Below, piece after piece: positions 40,185 through 53,566 of a stretch of 64,000 nt of DNA; the first letter of the stretch is position 1, and every line of letters starts with the position of its first letter. The stretch is from Dirofilaria immitis. Taxonomy: Eukaryota > Nematoda > Chromadorea > Rhabditida > Onchocercidae. Under the pieces are notes generated by a model that was not told where the DNA came from, did no database searches, and saw only the letters and a program-made list of their open reading frames with translations. The stretch spans positions 4,654,001-4,718,000 of the forward strand of contig JAKNDB010000068.1 in assembly GCA_024305405.1 (NCBI GenBank), given 5' to 3'. A program made the position numbers and the translations under genes.

Positions 40185-43100
40185 ATGGTAGATGAACTGA
40201 AATGGTTGAGTTTATCTGATGATAAAGTGATTGAAACACTGAAAAATGGTCCACTTACCCAAAAGTTATCAAAAATTGTTAGTATTGCTAAGGAAGAATT
40301 GAAGGTTGCCGGACAAAACGATACAGCTACCAAACAACAGGTATGTCTTATTTTTCACAGATATGTCGAGTCATAAAACTGTATCATTTGCGGAATAATA
40401 AGAGAGTGGATTTCAAAAGTATCTGAAGTTTCTAACACAGAATCTAGAAAAAAAGGGATTTTATAAATCGTTTGGCAAACAATTAGCTTTCAAAAATTTT
40501 AATACTATTAATTGCAGATTAATTTACTTTTTCCCATAATGATTTAGGCTCTGTTTGTAATTTATTAAAATGCATTATGATAAACTGATGAGTTTTTGAA
40601 CAATTGCCTTGTTTATTGTGATATTGAAGAAAAATGGATGATTTTTTGTTTTTATTTACAGACTAATTTGTTCGGCGAAATTCATTTCAGGCAAATTTTC
40701 TTATAGTTTTGTCCTAAAATACGATATGATATCATTTAATTATTTAGGGCAGTTTGTTATACCACGTAGGTACACGTTTGAAGTCTCAGTGCCAGCAGCA
40801 CACACCATTAGTTGTGCATCATATTATGAATGGAAATATTCGATCGGAGCCACAGCTTGTTGCAGCCATTGAATATTTGCTTAGTAACGCTGTGAAAGAA
40901 ATAGATGATAAGAAATTTCTGAATGCATGCGGCGTGGGTATTGTTGTAACATCTGAACAGATTCAAAATCAGGTACTGAATATTATATCAAATGATTATT
41001 TATCTCTTCATTACCATTCTTTTTTTTAAATATTTTATTTTTTTATGAACGAGGCTGTTTTATACAATGCTGCAATGTTGAAAGAACAAATGTAACTTTC
41101 TAAATTTTGTCAGAAAATCTCAAAAATCCTGGAAATTGAAATTTTTGTTAGGACTTTATCGTTAAGGTTAAGGCAAATGCGTTGTTAACTCAGAGATGAA
41201 ACTTTGTCGTGTTTTCTAGGTTAGAGAAGCAATCGAGAGATTCAAACCAGAAATTTTAAAACAGCGATATAGCTTCAACATTGGAAAAATATTGGGTTTG
41301 TCAATTAATAATTCCAAACTTTTCAAAAAACATTTTACAAATTCTTTTTGAAATTAATCATGACTCTACATGTTATGCACATGTTACTTTTAATGTTACT
41401 ATTTTTTGCATGTTATTTTTAGATATGCGGCATTTGTAATTCGCGATTTTGCATAACTTACTTTGTAATATAATAGTTTCATAGTTTGGAAATTTTTAGC
41501 TGACGTAAAATTGAAGCTGAAATGGGCAGATGGTTTAGCTGTAAAACGCGAAGTAGATCTTTGTATAATGTTAATGTTGGGTCCGAAAACAGTAGATGAT
41601 CTTTATCCGAAAAAGGAAAAAGGATCCAAAAATAAATCGGAGCAGGTTGCCACATGCACTTCGAATGCTATATTGTCTGATAATGCTAAACCGAATAGTA
41701 CATACAAAGGTAAATTTTCCTATTCTCTCTCTACTTTGCAAATCTTAAGGATTGTATAACAGAATATTGCTTTAGCTATATAATGAATGCTTTTATCAGT
41801 TTTGATTATTTATACATTATTCCTAGTTATTTAGTTCGAATTACTTTACAACTGCCGGAAAATGTAATCCTGATTCCTTTATTCTTTCTATTATTTCCAT
41901 TATAGCATCATCATAATAAATATCCTTGATTAGGTCATTGTTGGGTTGAAAAAAGGATGCAGCATATTCTACTGACCAATAAAGTGAACTGTTTTGACAT
42001 TATATGCTATCATTAATCATTAAGATGCGAGAGCTGACACAATTAGAAAAATGAAATGTAAATATTTTTAAATATATGAGTGAATTAAATGTTAATATTG
42101 GTGCCTTATTCGATATTAAAATATGATGATATTTATATACATAATTTTCAGAAGGAGGAACTGTGGATACTATCGAAGAATTAATGCGAAAAAAACGGTT
42201 TTTCACAAAGTTAGTTTCATTTTTAAGCCTTTTCTGTTTTGGAAAAATTTAAATGAATTAAATATACAATGGTTTAATGCAAATTTTATTGGATTTTATT
42301 GTTTTTTTGCATTTCAGGTTGGAGAAAATTACAAAACAGATGGTTATATCATTACGCCGAATACTATGGAACTTTTGAAGAGACATGTAGAAGCTGTAAA
42401 GGAAAAGTTAATTTTTTTGAGTGTTCATAATTTCCTGATATTTTTTAAATTTGTTATTTTTGTGTTTTCCGTGATTATATGGGTTATGCTATTAAAATTA
42501 CCTTGAACATCTTTTTAATTCAGTCCATTGGTTCCGAAACATTTGCTAAATCCTCTTTAACAGTTGATTGAAATTAATGGTTTGTATCCATTTAATATTT
42601 TGGTCTGTTAAGTCATTCCATGTTTCGTGATAAGTATACATTTTTCAATGCAGATCGTCACTCGTTTTCCACCCGAACCAAATGGTATATTACATATTGG
42701 ACATGCGAAAGCAATAAATATCGATTTCGGTTATGCAAAGGTAACTCTAAATGGAACAGAAAATATTGGCTCAAAACATAAATATGATGCTATAAGTTAT
42801 CCTGTATTTTTGCAGGCTCATGATGGAATTTGTTATCTGCGATTTGATGATACAAATCCTGAGAAAGAAGAGGAGAAATTTGCGAAAAGTATTATCGAAA
42901 TGGTAGAATGGTTAGGTAATTTATTGATCCGAGGTTTTGCCTTATAGGGTACATAAATACTGCTTCCTTCAATATCAAATTCTACTATATGTCGAAGACT
43001 AAATGTTTATTTTTTAGGTTATAAACCATATAAAATTACATATTCATCAGATTATTTTGATCAACTATATGAGTGGGCAATTGTTTTGATTAAGAAAGGC

Positions 43101-46100
43101 TTAGCATATGTTTGTCATCAAGCTGTTGATGAAATTCGTGGTTTTGAAGTGACCATGTCACCGTGGCGTAATCGCTCGGTGGAAGAATCCTTGCAACTTT
43201 TTGAGGTAAGTTTTTTAATCTCTACGTTGAAATGTATTAAGAATTAAAGCATCATCCTTTTGAAAAATCTTGCGGATGCTCATTCATTATTCATCATAAA
43301 CATTGGTCTATGAAGTTTAACTTGATTAATAGAAATTGTAAACTAGAATTGTAGGATATGCGGCGTGGCAAATTCAATGAAGGAGAAGCAACGCTACGAT
43401 TGAAAATTATTTTGGAGGAAGGCAAAGTGGATCCAGTAGCTTATAGGATTAAATACTGTCCTCATCACCGCACTAAAAATAAATGGTTTGACTTATTCTG
43501 ATTTTGTGTGAACTCCAATGTCTTGATTTTTATTAAGCTTTTGCTTTATTGTTTTGAAGTTTTCACACTAAATGTGTATTATTATTTAGGTGTATTTATC
43601 CAACATATGATTATACTCATTGTTTATGTGATTCCTTAGAAAATATAACGCATTCTTTATGTACGAAAGAATTCCAGTCAAGGCAAGTCTTTAAATTTCA
43701 TTAATTTTTATGGAAATTTCGGTGTGTTTCTGTTTGATTCCTTGTCTTTGACATGAGCGAAGGAAAACAAACTTAGCACTATTTATGAATATAGAGCGCA
43801 TTATATGAAGGTACGGAATAAAGCATACTGTATATTACTGTGTAAATTACCTATTGTTCGTTAAATATTAGACGAGCATTTATAACTGCAATGAGTAGAA
43901 GAAATATTGGGAAAAAGTTTTTTTTCAAATAATATTTTCTGATCGTGTAAAAATCCTCACAATCTTATTTGGGTCCCATAAAGCTATTGTATTAATCTTT
44001 CTTTGAAATTCTTCCATTTTCTTACAGTAATTTCTAAAAAGCTTGATATTTTCCACATGATATTCAAATTAAATATTTATAGGCGTAGTAGTTATTATTG
44101 GCTTTGCAATGCCCTGGATATTTACTGTCCAGTGCAGTGGGAATACGGTCGTTTAAATATGAATTACTCTGTTGTTTCCAAGCGAAAAATTAAAGCACTA
44201 ATCGACAATAAAATTGTGAAGTATGTTAACAGATTGCACGTTATTATACTTAAAGACACTGCATCACATAACTGATATATATTTTAAATATTTTGAATAA
44301 TATATTCTGTAAAATAAATAGTAAGTCGGAACTGCATCATATCTACAGTTTTATAAATGATGTGGCGTAATTAGCTGCTGCATTTCTTTTAAGATATATT
44401 TTTTTAATTTTATAGTGATTGGGACGATCCAAGATTGTTTACATTGACAGCACTCCGACGACGAGGTATTCCTCCAGAAGCAATCAATAATTTTATTGTA
44501 GGACTTGGTCTTACTACAGCACAAACTTTTATTGATCCACAGATGTTGGACGCTACAGCACGTGATTGTTTGAACAAAACTGCGCCAAGGTATAACAATT
44601 TTCCAGTCGATTTTCGATTTGAAGTTATTTTCTGAAATATATTCTGGTGCTACGCTTTCTTCTTATTTTCTAAACAAAAAAACTTTTTTTACAAAATTTC
44701 AGTGTTATGCAATATGACTTTTCCTTATCTTCATTTTTCAGTCCTTTTGACGAAATAAAAAATCTTACTCTAATTAATTTCAGCAAGAGTCATTTTATTG
44801 ATATTTACAGGACGATGGCTGTATTGAATCCACTGAAAGTAACAATTGAGAATTATGACCACTTGTCGCTGCCATGCACTCTATCAGTGCCAGATTTTCC
44901 ATATGACCAATATCACAATAAGCAACATGTAATTTCTGTGGACCGTGTTATTTTCATCGAACAATCGGATTATTGTGAGGTCAGTTCTGTTATATTTGGA
45001 AAAGTATCGCATATATTATAGCTGCTAAGTCCCTTAGGTTGATATCAATACTTTTTTTTATTTCATAAATGAAGTGAAGAAAATCATTATTTGCAGGATG
45101 AAGTGGACGAAAATTTTCATCGACTAACAAAAAACAAATTAGTCGGTCTGAAATATCTTGGTATCGTTATATCATTTAGCAGTGAATTAAAAGTATGTTC
45201 TCGTGCAGAATTTTTCAATTGTAATAACCTAAGAATCCTCAACGAAAAGTATATAGCATCTTTCTATTGGAAAGTATATTGTTATATTTTCCAATCTTTC
45301 CATTTGACCGTGGTTAAAACAGTAGATGAATTGTCACATATTACTGTACTCTGAAATTTAGGTTCATAGTGACATAATTTCGTACAATAACAAATAATTT
45401 CTTGATATGTTTCCTGTTTTCTTACTGTCAGGAGTCATAATTTAATATTCGTTTCAGAATGAAAATGGAGAGGTAATGGAATTAGTGGTGAAAGCATCAA
45501 AATTTTCTGCTGAAAACAAACCAAAAGCATATTTGCATTGGGTAGCAAATCCAGCTCACTGTCAAGTTCGAATATACGAACGATTGTAAATCTTTATGAA
45601 TTTTCACATTTTTTGTAGCGTCTAAAGTAGGGAGTGATATTTGTGTGGGCATTTGAACAGCCTTTATAAAATTTTCGCCACAAGGATTAATGAGTTATTT
45701 TATTTAAATTTGAAATATTTGTTCTCTTCGTGTTTAATAGTTTTTCTCATTATTTTGTTTCAGATTTCGACATAAAAATCCGGAGGATGCGAATGAGGTA
45801 CCCGGCGGATTTATATCAGATTGCACTGAGGTATCCATCATTTATGATTATGATTACATGAATTGGGATTCTTTATATGGGTCGTATGATTCTGGAATGA
45901 TAATAAAGAGATATTGTCAAGTTCGAATTGTCACTGTTGAGATATTATGTCATCTGAATGATTCTCCAATAGTCTAATTTGGCTTAGTCCAAGATGAATA
46001 TTGCTTTCGTAAAGAATGAAAAAAAAGAGTATAGGTTTTATTTTGCATTTCAATATTCCTTTTCCACTTTTGAAACTTAGAAGGACTTCAAATGTTAAGC

Positions 46101-46559
46101 GAGCAAGTCATATTGTTTTGGAGATCTAGAAAACGATATTAGATATCCGATTAATCATTTGGAATTCATTTACGGATTATTTATGAAATAATAAATTCAT
46201 CCCATTTCTTGAAGTTTTATCAGCATTATTTAGAATTCATTGCGTATTTTGGAACCAGTATATATCGATAAGTCAATTTCAAACTCGAAAGTCTATAATC
46301 GATATCAATTTGAAAGAGTTGGATTCTTTTCCGTCGATCCAGACAGCACGCCTGAAAAGGTACGAGCGATTGTTATTACTATTCGAACTGTGTTGCCCAT
46401 AATTTAAACTGATTAAATATGAAAGCTTTGCTTTTCTTGGTTGAGCTTTATTTAACTTTTTTAAGATCAGCAATAAATTTAAGAGCTATTTTTTATCTTA
46501 ATTTTTAATAGCAAGATGCAGTCTTCGTAACATTAGATAGCATACTTGATTATAAGTAA
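40185..46559 (+). CDS. QARS1: Glutaminyl-tRNA synthetase, cytosolic, complete 19-exon gene
   Basis: Charges tRNA-Gln with glutamine in the cytosol. Exons: 40185-40340, 40748-40972, 41220-41295, 41500-41709, 42152-42209, 42318-42406, 42654-42740, 42816-42915, 43018-43205, 43355-43485, 43590-43682, 44083-44220, 44416-44589, 44811-44979, 45097-45192, 45458-45585, 45764-45830, 46234-46359, 46512-46559. Order: eukaryotic N-terminal domain ([12 protein letters not shown]), linker, class I catalytic core with the HIGH motif in [15 protein letters not shown] and a KMSKS-like [22 protein letters not shown], then the anticodon-binding barrels ending in FFSVDPDS. About 786 residues after correction, close to animal enzymes. 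The intron after exon 11 uses a GC donor (AAG|gcaagt). Exon 5 is one T short in 42199-42203 (giving a frame break just before GENYKTDGY), and exon 6 is one A short at its end (42403-42406). Confidence 0.97.
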
Positions 46560-48268
46560 TTTAAATGAGGAGCTTCAATAGAAATGATAAAACTTATTAT
46601 TAGAAAAAACATGTTTATGAGAACAAATTTTTCCTACAAAATTAGTGATGGAAGATTAATATGGTGATCTGTTAATTCTTTTGGCTGAGAATATGTGGTT
46701 ATCCATTTTTTTTTTTGCATTTCTATACCTATAACTTTCACTTAAATGATATGGTTTGATGGAGTTGCAACCATTCGTCATTTTCAATTTCTTTACAAAC
46801 CTACTTAAAGGCAATTTGCATTTTGATTGACTCAATTACTAGCTTTAAAATGAAGTTAGTAATTCTTTAAAAACTATTTTTTTAGCTTTAAAAGCTATTT
46901 TTTTTCTTTAAAATGCTATGTATTGTATCTTTGATTTTTTTAAATATTTATTTCATTTTTATAATGTTAATATTTTTTAGCTTATATTTAATCGTATAGT
47001 GGATTTGAAAGGAGACAGCGGGAAGAAACGATGATGATCTTTATAGCAATTCTTAACTTTATTTTTCGTTTGAATTTTGAAGATTTTACTGTTTCATTTG
47101 GCAATTCAAATTCTTTTTGTTGAAAAAGTGAAGAAAGAGAATATGAAGTTTAGTGAAAATCAAACGCATGAGAATTTATTTTTCTATGTTTTTGATATTT
47201 TGATTTGATGTCTATATGTTGATATACATCTATGTTTCTACGTATGTAGAATTTTTAACATTTTTTTTTAAATATTACATAATTGTATGAAATATTAGAA
47301 GCCGATATATAAAAATCATATTTCAGCTGCCGTAAATCAATTATCATTGCTTTTGTTATTGTAATCATAGTAGTGCAATTAGAGGAAAGGATATCCATAT
47401 TTTTCGAAAGGAAGCAATTACCAAAAGTAGTCAGTAGCTAACCATATTCATTAAGATATAATTTATCCGGTATTGCCATTATTGATCTTGCTGAGATTTG
47501 CCAGATATTTTCTACATGTTGCTTATTGTTATCGTTGTTGTTATTGTTATTTTTTCCATTTTCTGTTATATGTTAATGTTGGGCAATTTTTAAGAGAAAA
47601 CAGTATTTATTAAAAATTGGAATATATCTTGTCTTTTCATGCTGCTAGATTTGATTAAATTATTTGATTAAATTGATGTGTATCCGATGCCTTTTCATGT
47701 TATCGCTTGATTGTTGTTCAGGGAAATTTTTTGAAATTTTATTTTGTTGAATAATTTCAGAGTTTGATTTTCTGAAAGCTTTTATTTTTCCATATATTCA
47801 TTTAACAAAAATAAAACATTTAAAATAGGTTAAAATTAACGGTTTCTATTGAAAGATACCAGGCAGTGAGGGTTTTTTTTCCAATTTCTCTTGTTGAAAA
47901 ATGCGGTATTTTACTTCAGTTTTTAAGTCATTTTTTCATTTTAAGTAATTGGTTACCACGCATCTTTTCAACTAAATCAGTTCGTTTCATATTTTTGATT
48001 TTGGTAGTTCGCTTCCATATTGATGAGACCGACATTTATTAAGTTCTTTAATGAATAATGAAAGTAATAAGTTATGCACTGGACTGCTAAAGTTATTCGA
48101 ACTTTTCGTCTCTTTTGTCTAGACATTTTGATCGATCAAATTTGAGATTGAAATTTTCAAGAAATTTTTGGTGCATATTATTCGGTGCTAAATTTTTTTT
48201 CTTCCCACTAAAAGATAAAGGATATTTCAATAAATTTTTAAGTTCGATCATTAGTATTATTTGTAGTT
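46560..48268. other. Intergenic region between QARS and RMND1
   Basis: T-rich on the plus strand, with no coding signal. It should hold the QARS 3' end and the RMND1 upstream region. TATTATTTGTAG sits three bases before the RMND1 ATG and looks like a trans-splice acceptor. Confidence 0.5.
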
Positions 48269-51200
48269 ATGCTGAAATTCTGGAATCCCTTGCGGTGTTT
48301 ATTTGGATTCAAGAAGGAAATGTATGTACGCTCAGATATCACAAATACGAACCAATTATGGACTATGGCTATTCAACGAGATTCGTTACTGGCCAGGTTT
48401 TATTATTCTAATAGACGAAATATCTTCGTTGTAGTATTGTTTGCATATAAATTTAATTTTAGAAATTTCGTTAACTGAGAACTGCATAATTTTGAAAAAT
48501 TTTTTGAAATAAAACTGTTTAGAATGCTGTGCAAGCAGCCAATTAAACATTTTGCGGATGCAGCTAGCCAGTTGTCACCAATCGTTGATTCAACAACTGT
48601 GGTACGAAAGCCGGTTCGCAGACGTCGACCGTTGACTTCAGTTTATGATTCAACGGTGTGTCTTATCACGTAAATTCTAGGAGATAAATAAGATTCTCTA
48701 GGATTTTTCTTTCACTTGAGAAATACGGGAACGCTAAGATATGTCGAATAAAAACATTTTATGCGACTAGAATGCAGATAATGGTTTGTAATTTTATTGG
48801 AATTGTCTCCTCATACTAAAATTATCGAACGTAGCAACATTTAGATGTGCTTCAAAATGTAGAAATGTTTGAATAATATTTAATATACCTTATTATTATA
48901 TGTTTAAGTTTCCAAGAGGACCGGAAATAGTTGGTGTAGCAATGGCGGAATCCTTCAGATTGCTCAATTTACTCGATGATGAACATTTATTCAGTTTGTA
49001 CAACTGTACCCATATCGATGAAGGTATATTTAATCTTCTAGTACAATCGAAATGATTGGAATTAATCAAATAATTCTGTCTCAATCAACCTCCTCACAAT
49101 AATTAAGCGATTGGGCATAGTGTAATGCCTTTCTTTATTGAATATTATAGTTTCACTATTTTCTTTCTTCAGTTGAATCTGTGGCATTTTCAATTTCCAA
49201 TCCTGATCTCTGTTCTGCTTGTGTAGGTGAACTTTAGTTATTACTTGTTCTTAGTAGATCAAAGGAATATGTTCAGATCTTCTTCATTCATTTGTATTAA
49301 TTGAGTACTATTTGCTATTAAAAGATCGCTGTAAACATTATTAAAAAACTAATATGAGCGGTATTGATGATGAACTAAAATCTTCTTAAATGTCAACATT
49401 TATTTTTAGGCCGGATTTTATATTGTTTAAAGTTTTTCGTTTTTTAAAGATCAATAATCTGGAGCTTGCAGGCATCTATGTCTCGGTAATATTTTGATTA
49501 TTTATATGAAATCATATTCAGAAAGTTTCAAATATTTTTTTAAGAAATCGATGATGGTCTACATTTCGTACCCAAACCACAATATATCATTGATCAAAAT
49601 GCAATCAAGGAATTTTTTTGTTTGCTGATGGTGTTGTTGTTTTTGGGGAGTTAATCATGTTGAGGTAATTGTTTTTAATTGTTTTTTTTGTCTTTCAGAT
49701 GATTGCTGTGTAATGAAGAGGTCATTATAAATAGTAGTAATCGTTAAAAACTGCATTCAACATTGTCTGTCCTACATGATTGATTTGATGAGAAATGATG
49801 TAATTTTAAGTCATCAGTTTGTCTCATTCTACATTTTAATACACCAAACATATATTGAAAACATTGAATGACTTTTTTAGCTTAAATAATAGGCGAAGTG
49901 AGTAATTTTTGATTCATGAATTATTGTTCTGATTTTCAAACCTTAAAAAACTATTAAAAATTATTAGGAATTGTTAAATGAAGATAAAGAAAAAAATTAC
50001 TTTTGAGGATATTTATCATCCAGAATGATAAAGCAGTTTTTAAAAAGCTTAAATATTTTGATGCATAGATGACTTAATTTATTGAGAATTACGGATTTTC
50101 AAACTTTGATTTTCTTAATTGCAGCGTAGTCAAATAACAAATATTTTGTCTCAGTATGCTGAATTACCTTATGAAGCAGCAGTTATCCTGGACGAAACTG
50201 ATACCTTATCATTTCGAATGGTGAAAGAGTAAGAATAAGTAGTTTCAATTTTGTTATTTTTTGTTATATTTTCATTTTTCAAACCTAAAACATATAACAT
50301 GGAAACAGTAATATTTCCTAAAAAAACTTTCTTTTAAGAGGTGAAACACGAATGAAAGGTGATCAATTGCTGCTTAATTGTACCAATTATTTGGATGGAC
50401 ATTTTTCATCACTGGCAACTTTGGAACGATTTGCTTTTTCGCATGGAATGGCTGCATCAGGTAAATTGATTTTCATCTTTTTTCCTTTTTGTTTACGATA
50501 TTAAAATGCGACATTACGTAAGATGGTTAATATATGCGTGTACATAGCGGTGAACGTAAATTAAAAGTAAAACATATGGTGTAGTATAACTATAACTACA
50601 CCACATGTTTTAATTATTATATATTAAAATATTAATGTCAAGGACAAAATTGAACGGTTTAAATGGTATTAATAGTATCGAATTTTATGAATTAATTTTT
50701 TGAAAAGAAAATTTTTCTTATGTTTCTTCCACAATTCGTTTGGTTTTTAGAACTGAGGATTAATGTTTTTCATTTAATCGTTGGAAGCAGCTATTTTAAA
50801 AATTTAATTCTGAACTTCCTTTCAGTAAAAGTTGCAATATGGGAAGCGCAATTATTAGAATATGCTGAACCGCTCGCAAAGGCTTCAAAAGGACTTAGTG
50901 TTGGTAGGATTCCTTTGAAACGAAAAAACGTGCTGATGCAAACTGGTACTTTATTATCACTTAGGTGGGTTAATCATTTCCTCTGTCATCTACGTATTTC
51001 CTCCAGAGAAGAAAAGCAGTATTGTTTTTGATCAGTATTTAAAAGAGAAGTTGTCAGGTACTGGAATTTAAAACTTTATCATATAGTAACAAAAAGACAC
51101 TCGGAAGTGCTTGAACATCTACTCTAAAAACATAAGGACTATCATAAAGATAATCTTAATAAGATGCAGCGACAATTAAACAAAAATTGAAAGGGTATCA

Positions 51201-53566
51201 ACAGTCAAAATGATTCAAGTCCTTCAAATGTAGTACTTAACAAAGATCTACTACAAAAAATAAATAGTATCAGATTCTCTATCATAGCTGCTTCTATGTT
51301 AACAGCAGTTAGTGCTATCTCAGAAAAAGACCCCATTAGCTCACCTAAAAACATCAGTAGCTAAAATAGCAAGTCGAAATTAATTATATCTTAGCTACCG
51401 CTGTAAGTATATATTATTGCAGTAAGCTTCGAAAAAGGCGCTTTTAGGCAGCAATACCTAAAACTTTGATAACGGTCGACAATTCACTGTATAAAATACA
51501 TAATAACAATCAAAATATTTTTTACTTCTCACCATATATTGCTGATATTATAGGAGGCGAGGATCTAGTTGAAGAGATAAAAAAGGTAGAAAGCTAGATG
51601 TGTTGATTGGTATATCACTACTCCTGATTTTATAACAAAAATTACTCCTATTGCAAAAATACTAAGTGCTAAAGGGCTGATGCCTAATCCTAAATTTGGT
51701 ACCGTAACTCCTAACATTGCAGGGGCTATTAAAACCATTAAATCTGGTCAAGTAAGTTCAGAAGGGATAAAAACGGTATCATTCATAGTAAATTAGGAAA
51801 CATCAAGTTCAGCATTTATGATTTACTAGAAAATTTTAAAGCTTTTCTTAAAGCAATTAAAAACAATAAGCTCTGCAAAGGGGATATTTGAAGAACGTCT
51901 TTTAAGTTCAACTATGGGAAAAGCTTATGAAATAAGCAAAGTGAAAGATATAGTTAGGGAGTAATACAGTGAAGCGTAAAAGTAAGGATGAGTTTATACA
52001 GAACATAACAAATCTTTTTTATATTATTTTTATTCCACTGCTGGTATTCATATAATTGTTACTGCTCTTACCATTAATCTTCCGTGGACCTTTTCGTATG
52101 TACTTTATGTAATTGACGAAAGATGAGAAGCTAATTGAAATCTCAATTTATAGTTCCTAATAATAACTAATATATGATAATTCTTAAAACAATTGTTCTG
52201 TTTTCATTTTATTCCGAATTATGACTAAATCAAATGATTACAGTGACCAGTGGTGTTATGTAAAATTTAATGTGTTCTATCACTATTTCTATTCTTTTTC
52301 TTCCTTAATTTATGTGTATTAATGAAAACTGTTCTCTTGTTTTTTATTCCTTTTATTATTATTCTACTTTAATGTTTTATTCGCATTTTTAATTGCCGCA
52401 GTTTTTCGTATATAATCTTGCTTTTATTCTTATTTATTTTTATTTATATCCATACTCTCTTTTTACTGTAATTCCTCTTTACAATTAATTTTCAATTCTT
52501 TCAAATGTGATTAAATTATTAAATGACTAAATTAATTGTTACTACTATATTTTTAAAGATATTTTTACTGACATCTCATTTTTTCTCTTTCCAGGCATTC
52601 AATTAATTTAAACACAAATTTGATCGATTCCGATTTTTATTGGGAAAAGCAAGATTTGGAGCCATACTATAGGATGGCTTTAAAACATTTTGCCGTTAGC
52701 GGCCGACGAAGGTATATGTGGCCAATTTTTGCCCATGCTACGATCTTTTCCTTCATATTCTTCTTTGGAATTCAAGACACTTGCTTTAGAATTCATTTTT
52801 TAAATGAAATAAAATGGTTGTTTTTAGGATGCTAAATGCACAATTGGATTACTGTAGTGAAATATTGAAAGTGGTAAATGATATGCAAACTCATAATCGT
52901 GTATGTCAAATTTTTGTTTAATTTTCTTACTTAAATCACAAATACTTTTCCTGATGATAATGATAGTGATAATAACAGATAATGATATATTTTATGCACG
53001 AATCACATTTTCTTTCTATTTTATCATTTCCGTTAACGCAAATTATAGTTATCAAAAAAACAATAATCAAGAACGATTTTGATTCTTTAGTGTAAATATT
53101 ACTAATGTAGCGGATTTAGCAATTTTTATGGTCATTTGAATCAATATTCCCAGAAATTTATAAATTTTTATAAAAATTAGGTAAGAAAAGTTTTTCCCAC
53201 TGGGCTAATATTTTTCTTAATCGATTCTTCGTTGAATTCTGAACTTTTTTCATAGTGATTTCTTAAAAGTGCAGAATTCTGTCAGTTGATTTTTCATATA
53301 AGCAAAAGAATTTTGATGTTAAAATAATTGTTTTTGGAGAAGTATTTTTGCTGAAATCTGAAACTTTATCAATATATTAAGAGATGATTTCGGAATTTTA
53401 GGAAGCGAGACTGGAATGGATGATTATTTATCTTATTGTGATCGAAGTGTTCTTTGCTGTAATTGATCATTTCGGCTTTGGTTTCGGTCCAGCACAAAAG
53501 GTTCACATAGATAACTGTGACGAATTAGTAAACGGTGTCAATGAAGCAATGCAAAAGCGACAGTGA
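48269..53566 (+). CDS. RMND1: RMND1 homologue (DUF155 family, mitochondrial inner membrane)
   Basis: RMND1 anchors or supports mitochondrial ribosomes at the inner membrane. Exons: 48269-48396, 48523-48655, 48909-49023, 49173-49226, 49610-49664, 50125-50228, 50339-50460, 50826-50964, 52595-52711, 52828-52900, 53402-53566. The start [16 protein letters not shown] is basic and hydrophobic, as in a mitochondrial presequence. The DUF155 core follows: [53 protein letters not shown], then [17 protein letters not shown] with a C-terminal membrane helix. About 401 residues after adding one T to the run 49640-49644, which restores FWGVNHVE and in-phase splicing to RSQITNIL. The donor of exon 4 and start of exon 5 (49226/49610) are the least certain. 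The 1.6-kb intron 50965-52594 carries a Wolbachia-derived fragment. Confidence 0.92.
51110..52042 (+). mobile_element. Nuclear insertion of Wolbachia-type bacterial DNA in an RMND1 intron
   Basis: Contains a decayed rplA followed directly by what looks like the start of rplJ, the operon order of bacterial ribosomal protein genes. The reading is interrupted by several stops and frameshifts, so it is a relic. Upstream (about 51170-51365) is a 60-codon open stretch with [20 protein letters not shown], bacterial in feel but unidentified. The outer limits are approximate: flanking sequence on both sides returns to T-rich worm intron. A Wolbachia source is inferred from host type and family likeness, not from a search. 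Confidence 0.8.
51540..51963 (+). pseudogene. rplA: rplA (50S ribosomal protein L1) relic
   Basis: C-terminal two thirds of bacterial L1 can be followed through three frames: [11 protein letters not shown], a stop, then ITTPDF...[18 protein letters not shown]...IKSGQVSS, a frameshift to [15 protein letters not shown], another to [18 protein letters not shown] and a terminal TAA at about 51963. [14 protein letters not shown] and LSSTMG are hallmark L1 motifs. At least two in-frame stops and three frameshifts make it non-functional. It is transcribed, if at all, only as part of the RMND1 intron. Confidence 0.88.
51969..52060 (+). pseudogene. rplJ: Possible 5' fragment of rplJ (ribosomal protein L10)
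   Basis: Five bases after the rplA stop, GTG starts a frame beginning [17 protein letters not shown], like the start of rickettsial L10. It becomes hydrophobic non-bacterial sequence and stops at TAA near 52058. The position next to rplA supports the call; the short length limits it. Confidence 0.55.

Noticed and set aside
42627..42653. Start of a separate GlnRS catalytic gene at an ATG before the HIGH exon
   Set aside because: The exon joins in phase with the upstream N-terminal domain once the one-base gap at 42403-42406 is allowed for; the ATG lies in the intron.
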